DNA of 64,000 nt, from NCBI GenBank assembly GCA_963718695.1, contig OY970371.1, positions 682,001 to 746,000 of the forward strand. The letters run 5' to 3'. Under the pieces are notes generated by a model. The model did no database searches and was not told the origin of the DNA. It saw only the letters and a program-made list of their open reading frames with translations. Position 1 is the first letter of the stretch; each line of letters begins with the position of its first letter. Position numbers and translations under genes: made by a program. This document shows, one piece after another, positions 30,162 through 37,485 of the stretch. Origin of the DNA: Manganitrophus sp963718695 (GTDB lineage Bacteria; Nitrospirota; Nitrospiria; SBBL01; Manganitrophaceae).

Positions 30162-31479
30162 CGACGCTCAGCTTCTTTCCGCTTTTCAAGAATACGCACG
30201 CGAGATCAACACATTTCGGCTTCGAATCGGCTGTATTTTGGGATTTACCCTGGTTCCCCTCTTCAGCCTTCTTGATTATTTCGCCGTTCCTCAGCATTTC
30301 AAAACGTTTCTCCTGATTCGCCTCGTTTCCTCCGCAATGACGCTTTTCCTTTATCTTTTCACCTTTACTTCTTTCGGAAAAAATCACATTAATTGGGTCG
30401 GGGCGATGACCGCCATCCTCATCGGGGGAACCATTGCTCTGATGACCCGTTATTTGGGAGGATATGAGTCTCCTTATTATGCCGGTCTTAACCTGGTGAT
30501 GCTGGCCATCTCGATGCTTTTTGCCTGGGATGTGCGCATTACGGCGGCGATTTGTCTGACCATGTATGCGCTTTATATTGTGCCGATCCTTCTTTACGAC
30601 CAGATCGAGCGGACAGAGATCTTGATCAACAACAACGCCTTCCTTATCTCAACGATGGTCATTGGATTGACCAGCGCCTATTTTATTTCCCGGTTGCGTT
30701 ATCAGGAGTTTGCGTCCCGCTATAAAATGGAAGAATCCCGGAAAGCTTTAGAAGTCTCCAATCAGAAATTAAGGGAGCTCAGTTATCTGAAAGGCCAATT
30801 TTTTGCGGATATCAGCCATGAGCTTCGAACCCCTTTGGCGGTGATCCGGGGAGAGGCGGAGGTGACCCTTCGCGGGAAGGAAAAGCCGGTTGCGGAGTAC
30901 AAGCGGGTCCTCCATTACATCATCCTCCTCGCCGATCAACTCAATAAGCTCGTCAGCGATCTTTTATTTCTGGCCCGTTCGGAATCGGGGGTGTTGCAGA
31001 TGGAGAAGCGAGCGGTTTCCTTACAGGAGATCGTTCGAGAGGCATTCCGGGAAGGAGAGATTCTGGCGATGCGAAAAGGGATCACCCTCCAGTTGAAAGA
31101 ATCCGCGGAGGATGAACTTCTCTTGCAAGGAGATCCGCAGCGCCTCAAACAGCTCTGCTTGATCATTATTGATAATGCGATCAACTACTCGAAGATGGGG
31201 GGAGACGTTGGATTGGCCCTGGACCGAGAGGAAAGGGGTGGAAAGATCACGATTTCCGATCACGGCGTCGGTATCCCAAAGGAGGCCCTCCCCCACGTTT
31301 TCGAGCGATTCTATCGCGTTGAGAAAACCAAATCGATGGCCAATGGGACGGGGCTGGGATTGCCGATTGCAAAGTGGATTGCAGAGACCCATGAGGGGAA
31401 GATCACGATCGACAGTGAAATGGGGGCCGGCACGACGGTGACGGTGCGTCTCCCCCTTTCTGAGAAGGTGAAAGTTTAA
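30148..31479 (+). CDS. Sensor histidine kinase with six-TM N-terminus (PhcS-like position)
   Basis: 443 residues. Six hydrophobic segments (about 28-180) have short loops and no large periplasmic domain, suiting a hydrophobic ligand or intramembrane sensing. HisKA follows with His224 (FFADISHELRTPLAV), then HATPase with N-box IIIDNAINYSK, G1 DHGVGI and G2 GTGLGLPIAKWI. Its start lies inside the 3' end of the methyltransferase gene, and its TAA is directly followed by the ATG of the OmpR-type regulator, so all three are coupled. The small-loop 6-TM input and the upstream PhcB-like gene resemble PhcS; this is inference from context, not an alignment. Confidence 0.85.
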   Translation: MENSNDAQLLSAFQEYAREINTFRLRIGCILGFTLVPLFSLLDYFAVPQHFKTFLLIRLVSSAMTLFLYLFTFTSFGKNHINWVGAMTAILIGGTIALMTRYLGGYESPYYAGLNLVMLAISMLFAWDVRITAAICLTMYALYIVPILLYDQIERTEILINNNAFLISTMVIGLTSAYFISRLRYQEFASRYKMEESRKALEVSNQKLRELSYLKGQFFADISHELRTPLAVIRGEAEVTLRGKEKPVAEYKRVLHYIILLADQLNKLVSDLLFLARSESGVLQMEKRAVSLQEIVREAFREGEILAMRKGITLQLKESAEDELLLQGDPQRLKQLCLIIIDNAINYSKMGGDVGLALDREERGGKITISDHGVGIPKEALPHVFERFYRVEKTKSMANGTGLGLPIAKWIAETHEGKITIDSEMGAGTTVTVRLPLSEKVKV

Positions 31480-32151
31480 ATGGAAATTCTCCTTGTGGAA
31501 GATGATGAGCGGATCGTCAGTTTTGTGAAAAGGGGATTGGAGTCGGAACACTATAGCGTCGACGTGGCCCATGACGGCCAAGAAGCGATCGATATGGCGC
31601 GGGCGATTCCTTACCGCCTGATCATCCTTGATCTGGTCCTCCCGCTGAAGAGCGGCTCTGAAGTCTGCATGCGGCTGAGGGAGGAGCGGATCGAAACCCC
31701 CATTTTAATGTTGACGGCGAAAGATACTCTTGAAGAGAAGATCGAGGGGCTTCGAATCGGCGCGGATGATTATTTGACAAAACCGTTCGCTTTCAAAGAG
31801 CTCCTGGCCCGGATGAAAGCCTTGCTCCGCCGCGGCCCTTACCGAGAAGAGAGTCAAGAGCTCAGAATTGCCGACTTGACGATTAGCCGAGAATCTCACG
31901 AGGTCCGGCGGGCCGGAAATCTGATCGCCTTAACCGCGAAGGAATTCGCCCTCCTGGAATACCTCATGTCCCACCCCAATAAAGTGATGAGCCGCACATC
32001 GATCCTCGAGAAAGTCTGGGGATATCATTACGACACCCTGACGAATGTGGTCAACGTCTACATTCGCTACTTGAGAAAGAAGGTCGACGAAGGTCATCCC
32101 AAGAAGTTGATTCAGACCGTTCGGGACATCGGATATAAAATCTCCGGCTGA
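31480..32151 (+). CDS. OmpR/PhoB-family response regulator
   Basis: 223 residues. The receiver (1-120) has acidic pair Asp8/Asp9, phospho-acceptor Asp51 (LIILDLVLPLKSG), switch Thr in MLTAKD and Lys in LTKPFAFKELLARM. The C-terminal winged-helix trans_reg domain (about 127-223) has LTAKEFALLEYLMSHPNKVM and the recognition-helix region NVVNVYIRYLRKKVD. It is the cognate regulator of the kinase immediately upstream (no gap). Unlike Ralstonia PhcR it has a DNA-binding output. Confidence 0.93.
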   Translation: MEILLVEDDERIVSFVKRGLESEHYSVDVAHDGQEAIDMARAIPYRLIILDLVLPLKSGSEVCMRLREERIETPILMLTAKDTLEEKIEGLRIGADDYLTKPFAFKELLARMKALLRRGPYREESQELRIADLTISRESHEVRRAGNLIALTAKEFALLEYLMSHPNKVMSRTSILEKVWGYHYDTLTNVVNVYIRYLRKKVDEGHPKKLIQTVRDIGYKISG

Positions 32152-32179
32152 TCTTCGATATTCAGTCCTGCTTCAATCC

Positions 32180-32208
32180 AGAGGGGACCCCCAAGCGGGT
32201 TTCCCTCT
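32180..32208 (+). terminator. Weak hairpin after the PhcB-like operon
   Basis: AGAGGG (32180-32185) pairs with CCCTCT (32203-32208), with an inner CCC/GGG pairing. It lies 29 bp after the regulator stop. A T-rich stretch begins only about 20 nt later, so termination is uncertain. Confidence 0.3.
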
Positions 32209-32345
32209 AGGCCAGTGTGACGACCCTTACTTTTTAATCCCTTTCTAATCTTTTCCTCATCTGTTTTTCACCTTCTCCCGTTAAGCTGGATTTACTAGAT
32301 GAAAGTAGATGGATGCTCACCGTGAAAAAACCGAGGGGGAAAAAA

Positions 32346-32684
32346 ATGTCTTCACTCACTCTGAACGATATGGCGCAAAAAGCCATCTTCAATCCGCCCA
32401 GGGAAAACAAAAGAGTGGTCTTCAATGAGGAGATCCTCCTCTGGAAGGGGACCTCGCTTCAGACGAAAAAACCTCCGCGATCCGCAATTATCGGAAGAGC
32501 CAAGAATATCAGCAACGGGGGGGTCTGCCTCGTTACAAAAACGAAGTTGGAGATCAATCAGTTCTTGAGGATGACTTTTAAGCTCACATCGGTTCCGATC
32601 AATATCCCGACGCTGGTCGAAGTCAGATGGGTTGAGAAGGTGTCCGATTCCTATTTTAGGGTCGGGGCCCGGTTTATTTATTGA
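32346..32684 (+). CDS. PilZ-domain protein
   Basis: 112 residues, single domain. The PilZ c-di-GMP motif is split as RENKR near the start of the domain and NISNGGVCL about 30 residues later. The hydrophobic strand pattern ends in a conserved 'VGARFIY'. I chose ATG 32346, preceded by GAGGGGG at good spacing; an in-frame ATG at 32313 lacks a ribosome site. A small c-di-GMP receptor next to the PhcB-like operon parallels the PilZ fusion to the other PhcB-like domain. Confidence 0.8.
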   Translation: MSSLTLNDMAQKAIFNPPRENKRVVFNEEILLWKGTSLQTKKPPRSAIIGRAKNISNGGVCLVTKTKLEINQFLRMTFKLTSVPINIPTLVEVRWVEKVSDSYFRVGARFIY

Positions 32685-32857
32685 CCCGTTTTCCCTTTGG
32701 AAGGGTGGTCCTCTGTTCACGATCTTTCTTCCCGGTTTGAACCCGGCGAAGGGAGGCGCTTTAAAGTGGAGATCCTGTTTCCTGCCACGTTTTTCTGTCA
32801 CGCTTTTCATTCGCCAATTTTTCTCAAAACAGATCCTCCAGACAGGATCGGTTCTCG

Positions 32858-33730
32858 ATGGGCGATCAGGCCAAGACAAGGGAAGAGCTTCTCAAAGAGC
32901 TGACAACGCTGCGGGCCCGTCTCAACAAAGGGATGACCGCGAAGCGCCGCGCATTGAAGAAAAAGACGCGGCCGAAGCGCAAAGCGGGCCTCTCAGGTGA
33001 AAGAGAGAGCGAGCCGGCCCGCAAGGCACCGATTGAATCTCTGTCTTATATCGCCCATGAGCTGAAAACTCCTTTAAATAGCCTCCTCGGTTTTGTCCAA
33101 TTGCTGCGGAATGGAACGTTCGGGATGCTCACGCCGGAGCAGTCCCAGGCGATGCTGCGGATGAACGCGGATCTCTTGGAGTTTGTTCATCTGGTCAACA
33201 ATCTCTTGGATTTCTCGGAGATTGATTCAGGCAAGATGCCCCTTCAGGTGGCGGCGACAAACCCGACGGAGTTGGTCGAGCGGGTCTCGATGGTGTTTGA
33301 ACCGTTTCTTCGTGAGAAAGGTCTTCAGATTGAGCGGAGGATCGATCCCGATTGTCCAACGGTCCTCATGACCGATCCTCTGAAAATAAAGAGCGCCCTC
33401 ATCAACCTCTTGAGCAACGCCATCAAATTTACACAGCAGGGAAGCATTCGGATCGAGCTCCGACCCCTCTCCGGCCAAAGAGGAATTCAGCTCTCCGTGT
33501 CCGATAGCGGCATTGGCATTGGGCCGCAAGATCTTCCAAGGATTTTTGAAGGGTGCAAGCAAGGGGTGGTGAAAGAATCGGCCGTCCCTTACGGAAGCGG
33601 CACCGGCTTGGGACTGGTCATTGTAAAAAAAATGGTCTCCTCGCTCGGAGGGAGCATTCGCGTTGAAAGTCAGCCGGGGGCGGGAACGACATTTACCCTC
33701 GATTTGCCTGAAGGGGCCCCTCCTTCGTGA
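32858..33730 (+). CDS. Soluble histidine kinase (HisKA-HATPase)
   Basis: 290 residues, no TM segment. A very basic N-terminal stretch (KGMTAKRRALKKKTRPKRKA) precedes HisKA with His67 (YIAHELKTPLNSLLGF). The HATPase has N-box NLLSNAIKF, G1 DSGIGIGPQDL and G2 GTGLGLVIVKKM. There is no recognisable input domain, so regulation must come through the basic N-terminus or a partner. It is followed by a receiver-only regulator starting 75 bp downstream, a likely pair. Confidence 0.88.
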   Translation: MGDQAKTREELLKELTTLRARLNKGMTAKRRALKKKTRPKRKAGLSGERESEPARKAPIESLSYIAHELKTPLNSLLGFVQLLRNGTFGMLTPEQSQAMLRMNADLLEFVHLVNNLLDFSEIDSGKMPLQVAATNPTELVERVSMVFEPFLREKGLQIERRIDPDCPTVLMTDPLKIKSALINLLSNAIKFTQQGSIRIELRPLSGQRGIQLSVSDSGIGIGPQDLPRIFEGCKQGVVKESAVPYGSGTGLGLVIVKKMVSSLGGSIRVESQPGAGTTFTLDLPEGAPPS

Positions 33731-33804
33731 GGGAGCGATCCTCATCTGTCCGGACCGCCGGCGGAAGGCCGGTTGTATGTACCATATCGAGGCATGGAGA
33801 ATAT

Positions 33805-34173
33805 ATGCGCATCTTAATCATTGAAGATGATGAGCGAATATTGGGGTTCTTGAAGAGGGGCCTGGAAGGGGAGGGGCATCACGTCGAGATCGCCCTCAAT
33901 GGGGAGGCCGGCCTTGGTTTCGTAAGGATGTACTCTTTCGATGTGATTCTTCTCGATCTCTATCTGCCCGAAATGAACGGAATGGAGGTCTGCAAGGAGT
34001 TAAGAAGCCAGGGCCTGATGATCCCGGTGATGATGATGACCGCGAAAGACTCTCCCGAGGTGCAGCAGGAGGCCCTCCGGATCGGTGTGAACGATTATCT
34101 CCCGAAGCCGTTTTCGTTTGAGATTCTTTTGGCCAAGATCGACGCATTGGGGCTCTGCTCCGATCCCGCCTGA
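33805..34173 (+). CDS. Receiver-only response regulator
   Basis: 122 residues of OmpR-type receiver with Asp8/Asp9, phospho-acceptor Asp51 (VILLDLYLPEMNGMEV), switch Thr (MMTAKD) and Lys (LPKPFSFEILLAKI). It ends right after the domain with no DNA-binding output. The N-terminus closely matches the regulator at 31480, suggesting a paralogue that lost its output. The start at 33805 is set by GGAGA 4 nt upstream; the frame is open further up but without a ribosome site. It is convergent with pafA, 4 bp apart. Confidence 0.85.
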   Translation: MRILIIEDDERILGFLKRGLEGEGHHVEIALNGEAGLGFVRMYSFDVILLDLYLPEMNGMEVCKELRSQGLMIPVMMMTAKDSPEVQQEALRIGVNDYLPKPFSFEILLAKIDALGLCSDPA

Positions 34174-34177
34174 GCGC

Positions 34178-35581
34178 TTACCCCGGGAAGTAGTCTTCGG
34201 TTTCTGTTTTATACGTCTTGAAGGGATCTTCCATCGAAAACGGTTTTTTCCCCTCGATATAAAAATTCGACCAATTGATCATGTAGGGAGCGGGCCTTTC
34301 CAGAAGGGTTCGAATGAGCTCCCCCCGTGCGGAGGCACGCGTGTTGCGGGGCGGGCACTCGACCGCCAGACTGATGGCATCATCGGTGGTCCGCCGGAGG
34401 ACCTTCCCTTCTTCCTCCAACGCAACGGCGAGCCCGCGCGATCGGTTTAGATTGTGGTACTCCAGATCGAGGCTGGCCATCCAGGGGTCCTGCCAGTCGA
34501 CCCCCTCCGCCTCTCGAAACGAGTCAAGGAGCCACCACTTAGAGATCCAGTCGATCTTGCCGACCAGACGTTCCGGATCGGTCGCGAGCGCCTCCAGCGT
34601 CTTTCCCCATTCCGAAATAATCCAGTCGGTCTGATCGTCCTTTCCGGCCAGCGTCCGTTCTGCCGCCTGCTGAAGAAGGGATTGAAGCTCGACGGCGGAA
34701 ATCCGCTTTCCGTTCTGAAGGGTCACAATCCACCGCCGCTTCGGATCGCGCGAGATCTGTCTTAAATCAAGCACCGCATCGGCCAATCCGAGCGCGTCCG
34801 GTACGGCCCCCTCCTCGATCAGCGAGAGCATGACGGAGGTGGTGCCGAATTTCAGCGCGGTGGCATATTCGAGCATGTTGGAGTCGCCGAGAAGGAGGTG
34901 GATGCGCCGATACCGATTCGGATCGGCCAACGGCTCATCGCGGGTGTTGATGATGGCGCGGTTGAACTGGACCCACTGATAGAAATCGTTGACGATGTGA
35001 TCGGCCCGCTGAGAGATTTGATAGTCGACCTGCGGCAGCGCCTGCGCCTCCAGCGCGACCCATCCGTCGGGGACCAGGTGCGCGCCGACCCGACCCGCGC
35101 CGGTGAAGATCTGGCGGGTCACCAAGAAGGGGATCATCTGGCTCAGACCGTCATAGGAGAAGGGGAAATCGCGGGCGACCAGGTAATTCTCGTGCGATCC
35201 AAAGGTGGCGCCGGTTTCATGGTCGACATTATTTTTAATGATCGAGACCCGCTCCGCCAGCCCCAAGGACTCGATCGTGTCCTGCAAGATCCGATCTCCC
35301 GCGCGGTCATAGGCGACCAGATCGGTGAGGGAGAGGCACTCCGGCGAAGCGTACTCCAAGTGTCCCATGTCGATGTAGAATCGGCCGCCGTTGAGCAGGA
35401 AGCCGCCGTTTCCCGGAGGCTCGTCGTGGGCGCGGTGGTGAAGGTCGATCAGGCCGAGCTTTCTCTTTTTGAAGATCGCCTCTTTGATCCGATACGCCAT
35501 CCGCTCGGGCGACTCGTTCGGGCGTTCCTGATTGACCAGACAGCCATATTCGGTTTCGAGACCGACAATCCGGGAGAGCAT
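34178..35581 (-). CDS. pafA: Pup/UBact-protein ligase PafA
   Basis: 467 residues of the carboxylate-amine ligase (glutamine-synthetase-like) fold. It joins the C-terminal glutamate of the modifier to substrate lysines using ATP. Motifs: N-terminal IVGLETEYG (metal/ATP glutamate), HLEYASPECLSL, GSHENYLV, FLVTRQIFTGAGRVG, SQRADHI and INTRDEPLADPNRYRRIH. The C-terminal EDPFKTYKTE resembles the PafA-specific end, and the Dop-loop insertion of the paralogue at 37486 is absent. Last gene of the proteasome operon; its ATG directly follows the prcA stop. Confidence 0.93.
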   Translation of the reverse strand: MLSRIVGLETEYGCLVNQERPNESPERMAYRIKEAIFKKRKLGLIDLHHRAHDEPPGNGGFLLNGGRFYIDMGHLEYASPECLSLTDLVAYDRAGDRILQDTIESLGLAERVSIIKNNVDHETGATFGSHENYLVARDFPFSYDGLSQMIPFLVTRQIFTGAGRVGAHLVPDGWVALEAQALPQVDYQISQRADHIVNDFYQWVQFNRAIINTRDEPLADPNRYRRIHLLLGDSNMLEYATALKFGTTSVMLSLIEEGAVPDALGLADAVLDLRQISRDPKRRWIVTLQNGKRISAVELQSLLQQAAERTLAGKDDQTDWIISEWGKTLEALATDPERLVGKIDWISKWWLLDSFREAEGVDWQDPWMASLDLEYHNLNRSRGLAVALEEEGKVLRRTTDDAISLAVECPPRNTRASARGELIRTLLERPAPYMINWSNFYIEGKKPFSMEDPFKTYKTETEDYFPG

Positions 35582-36355
35582 CTATTTCAACCAACCTTTC
35601 AAGGCCTGTTCGATTTCTTCGTGAGAGAGGATCCGGTATTTTGAGCTCCCCGGTTGGGTCCGGTCGAGAAGGGCCGCTTCGAGGGTGTGCGATTCGAGCG
35701 ATCGCTTCAGAAGGGGGTCGAGCTCCTGGGCCGTCGGGGGAGCCTGTTTTTCCGCCTCCAGATCGGCCGGAAGTTGAGAGAGGGCCCACGTCCTCAGCGC
35801 AATTTGGAGGGCCTTCTTGAGAGGAAAGGCGTGGGTTTCTCCGGCGGTATTGAGAAAAGCGGTCATCCGCTCGTTCATCGGTGCGGTCGGCGCCAGAACG
35901 ATCCCCCGCTCCTGCTCTTCGAACACACCGTCATAGTTCAGATGGAAGAAGAGCGGCTTGCCGGAGGGGATGCTGATCTCCGCCATCACCACCTTCGCGA
36001 TATAGGGCGCATGAAGGACCTCTTCGAACGCCTGTTTGACCATCGGCGCCAGGATAAACTTCATCAAGCGGCGGACCGTGACATCGACCGGGGAGCGGTT
36101 GAACCCTTCCACATGGGCGGCATCGAGGACGACATTCCGCAGTTTCTCGAGATCGGCCGGATGGCCGATTCCGCCGAACGCGATCTGGTCATACACCTCA
36201 TACAGCTTCGAGGTGCCGGCGCCGAGGGTCGCCATCAACACCCCGTTTTCATACGGGAGGGCGACGATCGGGCTGCCGGCGGAAAGCTGTTCCTCAAGAT
36301 AGTCGCGCCGGTTTCGAACCGCTTCGACCCATCGGTAAGGCTCGTCATAAGCCAT
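35582..36355 (-). CDS. prcA: Proteasome alpha-type subunit
   Basis: 257 residues of Ntn-hydrolase fold without a catalytic N-terminal Thr. It forms the outer gating rings of the 20S core. Actinobacterial PrcA-like stretches are seen: SPIVALPYENGVLMATLGA, then KLYEVYDQIAFGGIGHPADL and NRSPVDVTVRRLMKFI. I chose ATG 36355 because GGAAGG lies 9 nt upstream; an ATG three codons earlier abuts that ribosome site. Sits between prcB and pafA with no gap to pafA. Confidence 0.93.
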   Translation of the reverse strand: MAYDEPYRWVEAVRNRRDYLEEQLSAGSPIVALPYENGVLMATLGAGTSKLYEVYDQIAFGGIGHPADLEKLRNVVLDAAHVEGFNRSPVDVTVRRLMKFILAPMVKQAFEEVLHAPYIAKVVMAEISIPSGKPLFFHLNYDGVFEEQERGIVLAPTAPMNERMTAFLNTAGETHAFPLKKALQIALRTWALSQLPADLEAEKQAPPTAQELDPLLKRSLESHTLEAALLDRTQPGSSKYRILSHEEIEQALKGWLK

Positions 36356-36385
36356 TTGTCTCATCCTTCCTTCAGAAGTGGAATG

Positions 36386-37204
36386 CTATCCGATGCTCAG
36401 CCCCGGTTCTCCGGCGGCGGGACGGCCGACGACATTGCGCGCATAGAGCGATTCGAGGGTTTTCTGCGGAATCTCCCGGACCCCTTCCCTCGTGACCAGT
36501 TTGATCACCGGGTAGAGATGGGCATCGCGGTTGCTTCCTCCGGTGGCCGCGTCAAATTCGGCGGCCGTTTCCAGCAGGCGCATCGTCAGGGTGATCGCCG
36601 CCTCCTCGGAAAGCTCGGCCAACGGCCGCTTCCCCCATCGATTTTCATACTGAAGGATCCCGCGAATGGCCGGGGAGCCGGAGCCGGAGGTGGCGAACTC
36701 CACCGCTTCGAATTCGGCGCCGAGAATATCGTAGAAGAAGATCTTTCCCTCTTTCCGCGCCACATCGTAGACGGCATAGATGGGAGCGACGGCGCCGATC
36801 CCCTGGATCGCCATCGGGATATTTTCCTTGAGGAGTTTCGAAAGGGCGCGGACCTTTCCTTCAAGGCTCAACTCTTGTAGCTGGCTGCGCCGATAATATT
36901 TGAAAGTATGTTCCATCACACGGGCAATTTCAAAGGCGGTGGCGGGCACCCCGGCGATCGCCATGACCGAGTGGCGGTCGATCTCAAGGACCTTATCGGT
37001 CCGGTCGTACATCACCGTCGTTCCGGCGGTCGCCCGGCGATCCCCTGCCACTAAGACGCCATCTTTATACTTCATTCCGAAGATGGTCGTCCCTTGCGTC
37101 AGGGCGATTTTGTTTTCAAACGATCCCCGTCCTTCGGGGAGCGCCCCCGGCCCGAGTTGATAACCGGTCGATTTGAGAAGCGACCAAAAATCTCCGTTAT
37201 GCAT
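36386..37204 (-). CDS. prcB: Proteasome beta-type subunit (catalytic)
   Basis: 272 residues. A propeptide of about 38 residues ends at the Gly-Thr of LTQGTTIFGMKYKDGVLVAG; Thr39 becomes the N-terminal nucleophile after self-cleavage. The catalytic Asp/Arg segment AGDRRATAG and Lys in RTDKVLEIDRHS follow, with the later SGSGSPAIRGIL motif. It forms the inner rings of the 20S core. The start at 37204 has GGAG 5 nt upstream; an in-frame ATG at 37219 lacks that. It lies downstream of ubact with a repeat-bearing 97-bp spacer. Confidence 0.95.
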   Translation of the reverse strand: MHNGDFWSLLKSTGYQLGPGALPEGRGSFENKIALTQGTTIFGMKYKDGVLVAGDRRATAGTTVMYDRTDKVLEIDRHSVMAIAGVPATAFEIARVMEHTFKYYRRSQLQELSLEGKVRALSKLLKENIPMAIQGIGAVAPIYAVYDVARKEGKIFFYDILGAEFEAVEFATSGSGSPAIRGILQYENRWGKRPLAELSEEAAITLTMRLLETAAEFDAATGGSNRDAHLYPVIKLVTREGVREIPQKTLESLYARNVVGRPAAGEPGLSIG

Positions 37205-37219
37205 TGAATCTCCGATCAC

Positions 37220-37290
37220 GAATCGTTTTGTAGGGGGTCGGCCTCCGTGCCTGTCCTGGCGTAGAGACGTCCCGGCGGGAACGTCTCTAC
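37220..37290. repeat. Interspersed-type inverted repeat between ubact and prcB
   Basis: GTAGAGACGT (37261-37270) and ACGTCTCTAC (37281-37290) form a 10-bp perfect stem around CCCGGCGGGA, which itself pairs CCCG/GGG. It is preceded by an imperfect palindrome at about 37230-37258 (TAGGGGGTCGGC...). This composition is typical of dispersed intergenic repeats. Transcribed in the proteasome operon, it would form a stable hairpin and could set the ubact:prcB expression ratio. Confidence 0.7.
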
Positions 37291-37301
37291 ATTCAAAGAG
37301 G

Positions 37302-37475
37302 TCATTCCCCCGTCCGTTGCCGATACCGTTCCGCCTGTTTTGGATCGACCTTCCGCATCCGCTTTAAAAGATTTTCCTTGCTGGAGTCGGTGTCGGGACG
37401 CTTCGGTCCGGTCTCCTCGCGCGGCTTTTCGAGCGGGTTCACCGGGCGTTCCCGTCGTTCCATGAATTCGGTCAT
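37302..37475 (-). CDS. ubact: UBact, Pup-like protein modifier
   Basis: 57 residues: disordered, charged N-terminal half (RRERPVNPLEKPREE), then a short helix-prone LLKRMRKVDPKQAERYRQR ending TGE. The C-terminal Glu is already a glutamate, so no deamidation by Dop is needed before PafA attaches it to lysines. This C-terminus matches UBact, the Pup analogue known in Nitrospirota and some other Gram-negative phyla. AGGAG lies 7 nt before ATG 37475 and shares its T-A-G with the dop stop codon, so it is coupled to dop. It lies between dop and prcB, as expected for the modifier. Confidence 0.95.
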   Translation of the reverse strand: MTEFMERRERPVNPLEKPREETGPKRPDTDSSKENLLKRMRKVDPKQAERYRQRTGE

Positions 37476-37485
37476 GATCTTTCTC

